Positions 1 through 6,458 of a stretch of 9,270 bases of DNA are shown piece after piece (within the stretch, counting starts at the first letter, position 1; the number at the start of each line of letters is the position of its first letter). The stretch covers positions 1 to 9,270 of the forward strand of contig JAISES010000036.1 in NCBI GenBank assembly GCA_031263965.1, written 5' to 3'. This DNA is from Prevotella sp. Its GTDB lineage: Bacteria; Bacteroidota; Bacteroidia; Bacteroidales; Dysgonomonadaceae. The notes beneath the pieces were generated by a model. That model worked only from the letters and a program-made list of their open reading frames with translations, searched no databases and was not told the origin of the DNA. Position numbers and translations under genes: made by a program.

Positions 1-555
1 GTTTATTTCGCGTAAACGGGCTTGCTTTTCAGCATCTAAAAGTATACCTGAACGAACAAAACCCTTATACGTTTTATCCAACAGCATTTTTTGCTCAGTA
101 GTCAACTTGGCTACGCCGGCTGTATCGTCGCGGATAACTTTAATCCTGTCAAAAAGCTTTTGATTCAGATTGATATTATCGTAATGGGCTGTAAGTTTAG
201 GTGTTATCTCTTTATCTATTTTTTCATAAATAGTATCGGACATTGCCTCTGTCATAATAGAAAATGCTGCACTCACACGGCTAAGCATCCTTCCTGCGTG
301 ATCCAGTGCTACGACCGTATTTTCGAAGGCAGGAGCTTCGGTATTACCGGTAATAGAATCTATTTCAGCCGAATGGCGTCTCATCCCTTCTTCGAAGGCC
401 GGCAAATAATGTTCGGCTAATATTTTATCAAACGGAGGCACGCCATCAGGCGTATTAAACCCGGAGAAAAAAGGATTTTCTTCGGGTTTATTGCTTGTAG
501 TGTTACAAGAATAAACCATAATTAGTATACTAAGAATTAAAAATAATTTTCTCAT
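1..555 (-). CDS. dcp: M3-family metallopeptidase (Dcp-type), lipoprotein, N-terminal part only
   Basis: The frame is open from an ATG at 555 to the left edge: 185 codons, no stop, so the gene is cut by the window. The N-terminus is a lipoprotein signal: MRK, a hydrophobic stretch, then VYSC with the lipidated cysteine at residue 17. After a short linker the sequence NPFFSGFNTPDGVPPFDKI and the following helices (LAEHYLPAFEEGMRRH, then PAFENTVVALDHAGRMLSRV) are typical of the N-terminal helical region of M3 peptidases of the oligopeptidase A/dipeptidyl carboxypeptidase group. Known family role: zinc-dependent release of dipeptides or cleavage of short peptides. The lipid anchor implies action in the periplasm or at the outer membrane, in peptide scavenging. 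The HExxH zinc motif lies far downstream in this family, so it is outside the window and catalytic integrity cannot be judged. The choice between Dcp and oligopeptidase A is less certain than the family. A matching promoter lies at 602-634. Confidence 0.86.
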   Translation of the reverse strand, partial: MRKLFLILSILIMVYSCNTTSNKPEENPFFSGFNTPDGVPPFDKILAEHYLPAFEEGMRRHSAEIDSITGNTEAPAFENTVVALDHAGRMLSRVSAAFSIMTEAMSDTIYEKIDKEITPKLTAHYDNINLNQKLFDRIKVIRDDTAGVAKLTTEQKMLLDKTYKGFVRSGILLDAEKQARLREIN

Positions 556-601
556 ACAAATAGTATCGATTTAATTAATAGAAAATGAATTGAATGAAAG
601 A

Positions 602-634
602 CAAAAGTACATAAAATTTGTTTCTAAACCGAAA
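602..634 (-). promoter_or_regulatory. Bacteroidetes-type promoter for the M3 peptidase gene
   Basis: Read on the minus strand, TACTTTTG at 609-602 matches the Bacteroidetes -7 consensus TAnnTTTG exactly. A weak -33-like TTTC sits at 634-631, separated by 21 bases. Transcription would start near 595 and leave a leader of about 40 bases before the ATG at 555. The -33 match is poor, so the call rests mainly on the -7 box and its position. Confidence 0.45.
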
Positions 635-700
635 CTATCGGACAGTACGAAAGATAAAATAGGCGATAATTAACCAAAAATCCGATTATATTTGCTAAAC

Positions 701-731
701 TTGTATGCGTAACTAATGTAGTTTATCTTTG
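701..731 (+). promoter_or_regulatory. Bacteroidetes-type promoter for the YhcH-family gene
   Basis: TTG at 701-703 is followed, 20 bases later, by TATCTTTG at 724-731, an exact match to the -7 consensus TAnnTTTG with the usual spacing. The start of transcription would fall near 737-740, giving a leader of about 15 bases before the ATG at 755. There is no clear Shine-Dalgarno sequence, which is normal in this phylum. Confidence 0.6.
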
Positions 732-754
732 TTTATGATAAAAAGCTAAATAAT

Positions 755-1201
755 ATGATACTGGACAGTTTAAAAAATTCAGAGGCTTACGAAAAGCTCC
801 ATCCTTTATTGAAAGAAGCTTTCGATTATCTGAAATCAGTAGATTTCGCGAAAGCTGGAGTAGGGAAAACCGAACTTAAAGGAGAAGACCTTTTTGTGAT
901 GGTGAGCGACAGTGACATGAAAACGGAAACTGATGCTAAGATGGAAGTTCACAATAAATATATCGACATACAACTTCCTGTCAGTAAGCCGGAAACATAC
1001 GGATGGAAAGCCCGTACCGGACTGAAAGAAGAACGTGAACCATTTAACGAAGAAAAAGATATCCAATTCTTTTACGACAGAGGCACAACTTTGGTTACTG
1101 CTGTTCCGGGTGATTTCGCTATTTTCTTTCCGGAAGACGGGCATGCTCCATGCATCGGTGAAGGCAAAATAAGGAAAGTGGTAGTAAAGATAAGAATCTG
1201 A
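755..1201 (+). CDS. YhcH/YjgK/YiaL family protein (DUF386, EbgC-like)
   Basis: This 148-residue protein has the full length and pattern of the YhcH/YjgK/YiaL family. It opens with MILDSLKNSEAYEKLHPLL, followed by the conserved block EVHNKYIDIQLP (residues 64-75) and the C-terminal signature FFPEDGHAP (124-132), with H66 and H130 as likely metal-binding positions. The family adopts a cupin-like beta barrel. Members include YiaL, EbgC (which assists Ebg beta-galactosidase) and proteins found beside sialic-acid and other sugar catabolic genes; a role in handling sugar anomers or sugar acids is proposed, but no general reaction is settled. No sugar-utilisation gene is adjacent here, so context does not identify a substrate. 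It is apparently monocistronic, with its own promoter at 701-731, and converges with the RelA/SpoT homologue. There is no signal peptide or membrane segment, so it is cytoplasmic. Confidence 0.9.
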   Translation: MILDSLKNSEAYEKLHPLLKEAFDYLKSVDFAKAGVGKTELKGEDLFVMVSDSDMKTETDAKMEVHNKYIDIQLPVSKPETYGWKARTGLKEEREPFNEEKDIQFFYDRGTTLVTAVPGDFAIFFPEDGHAPCIGEGKIRKVVVKIRI

Positions 1202-1246
1202 GTTATAAATTGTAAAGTTAATCGGGCAATGTCAAAGTTAACAGGT

Positions 1247-1284
1247 AAATTGAATACTTTAAACAGTATCTTGATGTTCAATTT
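1247..1284. terminator. Possible bidirectional terminator hairpin between convergent genes
   Basis: AAATTGA at 1247-1253 pairs with TCAATTT at 1278-1284, and ATACT at 1254-1258 pairs with AGTAT at 1265-1269. This leaves a 6-base loop and a 7-base bulge at 1270-1276. It lies between the stop of the YhcH-family gene (1201) and the stop of the RelA/SpoT homologue, overlapping that stop codon (1280-1278). The stem is AT-rich, bulged and lacks a strong T tract, so the call is weak. Confidence 0.3.
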
Positions 1285-3485
1285 ATTCTGCTGACTTCCT
1301 TTACTCCTTTTACTGTTTTCAGCTTCTTTATCAGCCCGTTCAGCATATCGGTATTGTTTAGCATAACCGATATGTTTCCCTGGAATAATCCATCTATGGA
1401 GTCGATGCTTATTGAACGCATGTTGATTCCGTTCTCTTTCGAAATAATAGAAGTCAGGTTGTTGATTATACCTATGTCATCGTTCCCGATCACACGCAGA
1501 GTAACTGTATATGTCGAGCCTGATTTGCCCGACCATCTTGCAGGTATCAGCCTGTAAGCAAAACGGGAAATCATATCATTGGCATTCGGGCAGTTCTTCC
1601 TGTGAATCTTAATTCCCTGCGACGATACAAACCCGAATATCTCATCTCCGTATATCGGATTGCAACATTTGGCCAGCTTATAGTCTACTCCGGTCAGGTT
1701 TTGATCGAGTATCAGTTCCTCCTTCGAAGTTTCCGTTACGGTATCCATATTGAGAGGAATATAATTCTCCGCGCTGATAGCTTCGTGTCTCTCGTGCTGT
1801 TCGCTCTCTTTTTTCTCCAGATCCAAATACTGATCTATTACCGAGTTTACATCGAGCGTTTCTTCCGCTATTTTTATATAAAAGTCTGTAATCGTTTTAA
1901 AGCCAAGCTTTTTGATCAATCGCATCATGATAGATTCGTTGATCTCTATTTTCCGGTTCTTTACACGGCGTTTGAGCAATTCCTTTGCAATCTCTACCTG
2001 TTTGTTGGCTTCTTCTTTCAGGCTTTGGCGAATCTTGTTTTTAGCCTTGGACGTGACAACCACATTCAGCCAATCCTGTTTAGGAGATTGGTTTGGCGAT
2101 GTAAGAATGTCTATCTGGTCTCCGTTTTTCAGTTTGTGCCGGATAGACACGTTGCGCCCGTTTATTTTTCCGGATACGCATGTCGATCCCACCCGTGAAT
2201 GGATAGAGAAGGCGAAATCAAGAACTGTAGCTCCGTTTGGCAATTTGTGCAAATCGCCTTTCGGAGTAAATACATATATTTCGTCGTCGTACAGATCGAG
2301 CTTGAAATTTTCGAGTTTTTCTTCTGCTTCCAGATTTTTATTTTCCAGCATTTCGCGCAAACCTGTGAGCCAGTCGTCCATTTTGGATTGGCTTTTCACG
2401 CCTTTGTACTTCCAGTGAGCAGCAAGTCCGCGTTCGGCAATCTCATCCATACGGCGGGTACGTATCTGCACTTCTACCCAGCGCGATCCGGGTCCCATCA
2501 CGGTGATGTGCAACGATTCGTACCCATTGCTTTTGGGGATTGAAAGCCAATCTTTCAGACGTTTAGGATTTGGGGTGTACATGTCTGTAACAATGGAATA
2601 GGCTTGCCAGCATTCGGCTTTTTCCTTTTCCTGATCCGAATCAAGCACAATGCGTATAGCAAACAGGTCGTATATATATTCGAAATCAATTTTCTGCTTT
2701 TTCAGCTTGTTATTGATTGACGAAATTGATTTTACACGCCCCTTGATACTGTAGTTCAATCCTGTTTCTTTCAGTTTGGAATCGATAGGAGCAATAAATT
2801 CGGCAATATATTTGTCGCGCGAAGCTTTACTTTCGCTGATTTTACCTTGAATATACCCGTAAGATTCCCTGTCGGTGTATTTCAGGTAGAGGTCTTCGAA
2901 CTCTGTTTTTATATTGTAAAGCCCCAGTTTATGGGCCAGAGGGGTATAAAGATATGCAACCTCTACGGCCAACTGTAAACGGAATGCTTCGCTGTAGCTT
3001 CCGGCACATCTGAATTTGTGAAGGCGGCTGGCTATCTTAATCAGGATTACCCGCATGTCTTCGGCCAGCGACATCAGCAGTTTGATGTAATTGCCGGATG
3101 ATATAGCCGATTCGTTGGCCTCCAGTGTGTTTACTTTTATCAATCCCGATACGATATCCGCAACATCGCCGCCGAACAGTTTTTTTATATCTTCTATCGT
3201 AGTCGATTTGTAAATAACCGGACGATACAGGATAAGGGATATAATAGAAGCGCTTTTCATGCCTAATTCCTCTATCAGTATAATGCAGATGCTGACGGTG
3301 AGATCGGTAATGCTTCCTGTTTTCTCATCATTACTATATACTTCTTCCGATAAAGCTTTTTTTACCACAGGCTTCAAATTATTCAATTCTCCGGCAGAGA
3401 GAGTTGTTTCCAAATCTCTCATCAGTCTTTTGAATTTTGAATAGGTGAGTCCGTCCTGATTATATGGTGGGTGATTGATTTCCAT
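1278..3485 (-). CDS. relA: Long RelA/SpoT homologue: (p)ppGpp synthetase with degenerate HD hydrolase domain
   Basis: This 735-residue RSH protein is predicted to make pppGpp/ppGpp from ATP and GTP/GDP in the stringent response. Numbering is from the ATG at 3485. The synthetase region (about 240-365) has GRVKS (249-253), YDLFAIRIV (272-280), NGYESLH (320-326) and VEVQIRT (337-343) with catalytic Glu338. The TGS domain (about 402-462) keeps the tRNA-sensing His in SIHSRVG (His428). A zinc-finger region has Cys607, Cys608, His628 and Cys632, and an ACT domain ends the protein (about 660-735). The N-terminal HD domain is recognisable but inactive-looking: the usual LHDVxEDT is LYRPVIYKS (86-94), the first HxxR histidine is absent, and ADRLHNMR is replaced by ASRLHKFR with Ser153. 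It should therefore be synthetase-only, although it carries RLKD (309-312), an RxKD motif typical of bifunctional Rel/SpoT rather than RelA. A longer in-frame ATG at 3566 adds 27 residues unlike the family. No convincing promoter was seen. Confidence 0.93.
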   Translation of the reverse strand: MEINHPPYNQDGLTYSKFKRLMRDLETTLSAGELNNLKPVVKKALSEEVYSNDEKTGSITDLTVSICIILIEELGMKSASIISLILYRPVIYKSTTIEDIKKLFGGDVADIVSGLIKVNTLEANESAISSGNYIKLLMSLAEDMRVILIKIASRLHKFRCAGSYSEAFRLQLAVEVAYLYTPLAHKLGLYNIKTEFEDLYLKYTDRESYGYIQGKISESKASRDKYIAEFIAPIDSKLKETGLNYSIKGRVKSISSINNKLKKQKIDFEYIYDLFAIRIVLDSDQEKEKAECWQAYSIVTDMYTPNPKRLKDWLSIPKSNGYESLHITVMGPGSRWVEVQIRTRRMDEIAERGLAAHWKYKGVKSQSKMDDWLTGLREMLENKNLEAEEKLENFKLDLYDDEIYVFTPKGDLHKLPNGATVLDFAFSIHSRVGSTCVSGKINGRNVSIRHKLKNGDQIDILTSPNQSPKQDWLNVVVTSKAKNKIRQSLKEEANKQVEIAKELLKRRVKNRKIEINESIMMRLIKKLGFKTITDFYIKIAEETLDVNSVIDQYLDLEKKESEQHERHEAISAENYIPLNMDTVTETSKEELILDQNLTGVDYKLAKCCNPIYGDEIFGFVSSQGIKIHRKNCPNANDMISRFAYRLIPARWSGKSGSTYTVTLRVIGNDDIGIINNLTSIISKENGINMRSISIDSIDGLFQGNISVMLNNTDMLNGLIKKLKTVKGVKEVSRIN

Positions 3486-3785
3486 GCTGATATGCCAAAA
3501 AGAGTATAATTGGGAATAATCCTGATAATTGACAGTAAAATTAATTCTTTTCCGGCAGTATAACACTTTTTTGTGACAGATGTTTTCATTTTTTTAGGAT
3601 TGGGATTTTTTGAGAAAGAGAAAAATCAGCGCCGGTTGAAGGTAAATCTAAGAAATTGTTTAGAATTTTAGTGAAAAATATTATTACAGGATTTGAAAAA
3701 TTGTTATAAAATTCAAACAGTTTCTAAGAAAAAATATTAAATTGCAACGGTTAATCAACTTTGTAAGTTTTTGTATAATAGATAA
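3486..3785. other. AT-rich intergenic region between divergent genes
   Basis: This 300-base stretch separates the minus-strand RelA/SpoT homologue from the plus-strand gene at 3786. I found no coding sequence, RNA gene or strong inverted repeat. It should hold promoters for both directions. The best plus-strand candidate is CAACTTTG at 3756-3763 (7 of 8 to TAnnTTTG), but no -33 element sits at the right distance. On the minus strand TAATTTTA at 3543-3536 is a 7-of-8 match, again without a good upstream partner. If the 3566 ATG were the true RelA/SpoT start, 3486-3566 would be coding; the extra residues do not look like this family. Confidence 0.4.
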
Positions 3786-4280
3786 ATGATAGAAAATATG
3801 GTTGAACGTGTCATAGTTGTTTTTTCAAGTTTGCTTACAATTATCTCAAGCCTGCTTACAATATATATGTTCAGACGGGATAAGGGTGAAAAGAAGACCA
3901 ATAAATTAGCCTTGTTGTTGATTACTGTTGTTTTGGCTGCGATAACCGTCTGTGTATTAACTATTCCCGAAAAAGGCATAAAAGATTCTGAGCTGCAAAC
4001 CGGCATGCGAAGTAAAGATTCGCTTACTGAAAAGGCTCCGCCTATTGTGAATAAGCCAAAGCAGACAGATAAAAATGAAGAAATAGTGAAGCTGGTTCGT
4101 GAAGCCCGAAGGCTAAGGGGTATTTCTACAACAGAGGCTTTGAATATGTTTAAACAGGCATACGACAAGCTGCCTGAAACACAAAAAGATGAGGGATTTA
4201 TAGATTCCATGGAGGGGTATAACGATTTTAATACTCAGGTAAATCTTTTTGATAATTATTTTAAATCACAAAACTACTAA
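3786..4280 (+). CDS. Unrecognised two-helix membrane protein
   Basis: I do not recognise this 164-residue protein. It has two predicted transmembrane helices, about residues 9-28 and 41-60, joined by a short, strongly basic loop (RRDKGEKK, 30-37). By the positive-inside rule the loop is cytoplasmic, so both termini would face the periplasm, leaving about 100 residues outside. The tail is polar (61-95), then contains a probable amphipathic helical stretch (EEIVKLVREARRLRG, then TTEALNMFKQAYDKLP) that could be one TPR-like helical pair. The first helix contains a tandem heptad, SSLLTII then SSLLTIY, mirrored in the DNA. Met5 (3798) is an alternative start. The next gene begins 4 bases after the stop, so the two are very probably co-transcribed and translationally coupled. 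Function is unknown; anchoring or scaffolding for the exported partner is an inference from topology and coupling only. Confidence 0.75.
   Translation: MIENMVERVIVVFSSLLTIISSLLTIYMFRRDKGEKKTNKLALLLITVVLAAITVCVLTIPEKGIKDSELQTGMRSKDSLTEKAPPIVNKPKQTDKNEEIVKLVREARRLRGISTTEALNMFKQAYDKLPETQKDEGFIDSMEGYNDFNTQVNLFDNYFKSQNY
3825..3866 (+). repeat. In-frame 21-bp tandem duplication inside a transmembrane helix
   Basis: Two adjacent 21-base units, 3825-3845 and 3846-3866, agree at 15 of 21 positions. They encode SSLLTII and SSLLTIY (residues 14-27). The six differences are one third-base change (Ser codon), one Leu codon first-base change, one Ile third-base change and the whole last codon. This fits an old internal duplication kept under protein-level constraint, although a chance low-complexity hydrophobic helix is possible. 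Confidence 0.55.
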
Positions 4281-4284
4281 AGCT

Positions 4285-4731
4285 ATGAAAAAGAAATTGT
4301 TGTTATTATTTTTAGCGGTATTTTCGCTAGGTTTTGTTTATGGTCAAAAGTGTGAAACAAGTTTTACTTCTCATAAGACAGGATCGCAAGTCAGTGGGTG
4401 GCCGGTTACAATGAGTGGCAAAGCTGTTAATGTACCGGCAACCGGACATGTGTGGATTCTTGTTGAGTCAGAGTCTTTCAGAGGCTGGTATCCTCAGGGG
4501 AACGGCGAATGTGTTTTGACGAATTCGGAGTGGGTTTGTGATGTACATCTTGGCAATGGAAAGCAAACCGGATTTTATAAAATTTCTATCGCCGTTGTCG
4601 GAGATAAAGCAAACCAAGCATTGAATAATTGGGTAAAAAAGGCCGAAGATACGGGTGCATATCCAACTATACCTTTCCCTGATGTCTTGGACGGTTGCTC
4701 TATTACTACAATTCGGGTGGAGAAACGGTAG
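4285..4731 (+). CDS. Small exported protein of unrecognised family with four cysteines
   Basis: The product is 148 residues from the ATG at 4285. An upstream in-frame ATG at 4249 lies inside the preceding gene and would place 12 polar residues before the signal peptide, so it was rejected. Residues 1-20 form a Sec signal peptide (MKKK, leucine-rich core, then FVYG), with cleavage probably before Gln21. The cysteine at 23 is not in a lipobox, so a soluble periplasmic or secreted protein is expected. Four cysteines (23, 76, 85, 138) could form two disulfides. The mature part looks like a small beta-rich domain: HVWILV (55-60), GWYPQ (67-71), EWVCDVHLG (82-90), GFYKISIAVVGD (96-107), then a helix with NNWVKK (114-119) and a final strand ITTIRVEKR. 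I have an impression of similar W-YPQ-W domains in uncharacterised proteins of other phyla but cannot name the family. It is tightly coupled to the membrane protein upstream. Confidence 0.8.
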   Translation: MKKKLLLLFLAVFSLGFVYGQKCETSFTSHKTGSQVSGWPVTMSGKAVNVPATGHVWILVESESFRGWYPQGNGECVLTNSEWVCDVHLGNGKQTGFYKISIAVVGDKANQALNNWVKKAEDTGAYPTIPFPDVLDGCSITTIRVEKR

Positions 4732-4733
4732 GA

Positions 4734-4774
4734 TTCTTTATTCTTAATATTTTCTAATAAAATACTATAAAGAA
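4734..4774 (+). terminator. Possible AT-rich terminator hairpin after the small two-gene unit
   Basis: TTCTTTAT at 4734-4741 pairs with ATAAAGAA at 4767-4774, and TATTTT at 4748-4753 pairs with AAAATA at 4759-4764. The loop is 5 bases and the internal loop is asymmetric (6 bases against 2). It begins 3 bases after the stop codon at 4731 and precedes the next promoter. The stem is almost all A-T and no long T tract follows, so termination strength is doubtful. Confidence 0.3.
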
Positions 4775-4785
4775 GAGCAGAGAGC

Positions 4786-4815
4786 TTAATATTCTGAAAA
4801 TCGTTTATAACTTTG
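4786..4815 (+). promoter_or_regulatory. Bacteroidetes-type promoter of the membrane protein-GSCFA-MurF/Alr operon
   Basis: TAACTTTG at 4808-4815 is an exact match to TAnnTTTG. A weak TTA at 4786-4788 is the only -33-like element at the right distance (19 bases). Transcription would start near 4820-4823. This decides the start of the next gene: the in-frame TTG at 4813 lies inside the -7 box and could not be in the mRNA, which leaves ATG 4831 or 4837. Confidence 0.5.
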
Positions 4816-4830
4816 TCCATAAACAAATCA

Positions 4831-5451
4831 ATGGATATGAAGCCGAACGACTATGCCGCTCTTGAAAAAGATTACAACTTTAAAAGGAACTATTTAAATA
4901 AAACTTTGTGGTGGAAAAATCTCCCGATGCTCCCGCCGGTTCTTATTATGTTTATTGGTCTGGCCGGTTTGTTATACCTGTTCCAATACGATAAGCTTTT
5001 ATCATTATATACCATTCCCTATGTGTTGCTGTTTGCCGTAGGTACTATCTGGCTGAAAGCGATGAAAAAACATTTGCAGAAAGCTGCGATGGCTGTGCCC
5101 GGAGCATTTCATGTTTGTCTTGCGGCAACTATCGGAGAGAAACAAGATACCTTGTATGCTGTATTTGTAAATAATACCCGCAGGTATGATAAATACTATA
5201 TAACCAATCTGGCCCGGAATATGTCTCTGCATGAAATCCTGTTGGAAAATGAAGCGTTGTTTTACAAAAAGGCGGTGCTTATACATGACAAAGAAAATGA
5301 TACGGATATATATGTCAGGGCATATGCTAAGAGGAATGTTATTAGGCAGAATGCCGGATGGAGCTTCGATGAAGGATATTTCCCGGTACTCTTTATTGAC
5401 GAAGAGAATGTTCCTGTAATAAAAAGAAAAGATCTGGCCGGAAAGAAATAA
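4831..5451 (+). CDS. Unrecognised two-helix membrane protein, first gene of the MurF-Alr operon
   Basis: This 206-residue protein (from ATG 4831; ATG 4837 is equally possible and two residues shorter) is not one I recognise. A charged N-terminal segment (to about residue 30) is followed by two predicted transmembrane helices, about 33-52 (rich in Pro, Leu, Ile and Gly) and 58-76, with a tight polar turn between them. The basic stretch KAMKKHLQK after helix 2 suggests that the C-terminal 125 residues are cytoplasmic. That tail looks like a mixed alpha/beta domain with strands such as TLYAVFVNN and AVLIHD, and ends with several lysines. The stop at 5449-5451 is separated from the GSCFA gene by 4 bases, so coupling is likely. 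Its place before GSCFA and MurF-Alr genes suggests a role in the envelope, but nothing in the sequence identifies an activity. Confidence 0.78.
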   Translation: MDMKPNDYAALEKDYNFKRNYLNKTLWWKNLPMLPPVLIMFIGLAGLLYLFQYDKLLSLYTIPYVLLFAVGTIWLKAMKKHLQKAAMAVPGAFHVCLAATIGEKQDTLYAVFVNNTRRYDKYYITNLARNMSLHEILLENEALFYKKAVLIHDKENDTDIYVRAYAKRNVIRQNAGWSFDEGYFPVLFIDEENVPVIKRKDLAGKK

Positions 5452-5455
5452 TGTA

Positions 5456-6436
5456 ATGGACTTTAGAACAAAAATAGGCATTCCCAAACCGGGATTGCAA
5501 ATATCGCATAAAAGCCGGATACTGATGTTCGGCTCCTGTTTTATCGAAAACGTAGGGCGGTTGCTTATCGACAATAAGTTTAATGCAAACCTCAACCCTT
5601 TCGGTGTCCTCTACAATCCCCAATGGATCAGCCGGGCATTGCAACGGCTCATAGATGAGCAGAAGTTTACTGACAATGATATTTTCGAATACAAAGGGCT
5701 TTATCATAGTTTTTACCATCATAGCTCCTTTTCTCATTACGATAAAGAACAGTGTTTAGATCAGATAAACAGCAGGTTCGGACAAGCATCCGACGATCTC
5801 CGGAAAGCTGATATCTTGTTCGTAACCTTTGGCTCGGCATACGTTTTTCGCAATAAAGAGTCGGGCAAAGTTGTGGGGAATTGCCATAAGCTTCCCGCCG
5901 GCCGCTTCGACAGGTACAGGCTGAGTGTAGAGGATATTGTAGAGGATTGGTGCAGCTTATTAAAGCGATTGAAAGAAATAAATCCTATGTTGCAGGTCGT
6001 CTTTACAGTAAGCCCTGTCAGACATCTGAAAGACGGCGCGCATGATAATCAGTTGAGTAAATCTGTTCTTCTTTTGGCTATCGATGAGCTGTGTAAACCG
6101 GATAAGTCTACGTATTATTTTCCTTCCTACGAGATAGTTATGGATGAACTGCGCGACTACCGTTTTTATAATGAAGATATGGTGCACCCTGATTCTGTTG
6201 CAGTCAGATATATATGGGAACGCTTTGCGGAGACATACATGCCTGAAGAAACTCATGTCATAATAGAGGAGTGGCGAAAAATATTTTCAGCGCTTAATCA
6301 CCGGCCTCTCCATGTTGACAGTGAAGAATATAAGTTTTTTTTAAGGCAAACTTTGTTAAAGCTTACAGCATTCGATGAGAAATATCCGTACATTTGTTGC
6401 GAAGATGAAATTTCGGACATAAAAAACCGCATATAA
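5456..6436 (+). CDS. GSCFA domain protein (SGNH/GDSL-like hydrolase)
   Basis: This 326-residue protein matches the GSCFA family, named after its first block. Here that block is MFGSCFIENVG, with the predicted nucleophile Ser27. Later blocks typical of the family are LNPFGVLYNP (46-55), a TFGSAYVF block (about 124-131), FTVSPVRH, and NEDMVHPDS, where Asp241 and His244 would complete an SGNH-type catalytic triad. GSCFA proteins are related to GDSL/SGNH esterases and acetylhydrolases, but their substrate is not established. There is no signal peptide or membrane segment, so a cytoplasmic location is expected unless it is held at the membrane by a partner. It starts 4 bases after the membrane-protein gene and ends 22 bases before MurF-Alr with no promoter between them, so all three are probably one operon. 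I infer, without proof, a substrate linked to cell-envelope precursors. Confidence 0.9.
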   Translation: MDFRTKIGIPKPGLQISHKSRILMFGSCFIENVGRLLIDNKFNANLNPFGVLYNPQWISRALQRLIDEQKFTDNDIFEYKGLYHSFYHHSSFSHYDKEQCLDQINSRFGQASDDLRKADILFVTFGSAYVFRNKESGKVVGNCHKLPAGRFDRYRLSVEDIVEDWCSLLKRLKEINPMLQVVFTVSPVRHLKDGAHDNQLSKSVLLLAIDELCKPDKSTYYFPSYEIVMDELRDYRFYNEDMVHPDSVAVRYIWERFAETYMPEETHVIIEEWRKIFSALNHRPLHVDSEEYKFFLRQTLLKLTAFDEKYPYICCEDEISDIKNRI

Positions 6437-6458
6437 CCGGATTGGAGAACTCCCTATA

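Noticed and set aside
91..420. Plus-strand open frame of 109 residues
   Set aside because: It lies antisense to the clear N-terminal part of the M3 peptidase and has no family-like pattern; it is a shadow frame.
1214..1241. Direct repeat AAAGTTAA after the YhcH-family gene
   Set aside because: Two 8-base AT-rich copies in a short intergenic region are expected by chance, and no further copy was seen.
1602..2418. Two overlapping plus-strand open frames of 168-198 residues
   Set aside because: Both are antisense to the conserved synthetase-to-C-terminal region of the RelA/SpoT homologue and have cysteine- and phenylalanine-rich composition typical of shadow frames.
3486..3566. A 27-residue N-terminal extension of the RelA/SpoT homologue from ATG 3566
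   Set aside because: The extra residues are rich in Tyr, Phe and Cys and unlike RSH N-termini, while the ATG at 3485 opens a sequence of normal family length.
5005..5595. Minus-strand open frame of 196 residues
   Set aside because: It is antisense to the membrane-protein and GSCFA genes, which are tightly spaced and well supported, and it shows no recognisable motif.
6444..6453. Small palindrome GGAGAACTCC just before the MurF-Alr start
   Set aside because: A 4-bp stem with a 2-base loop is too short to be a credible regulatory hairpin, and its distance from the ATG is not a good ribosome-binding-site spacing.
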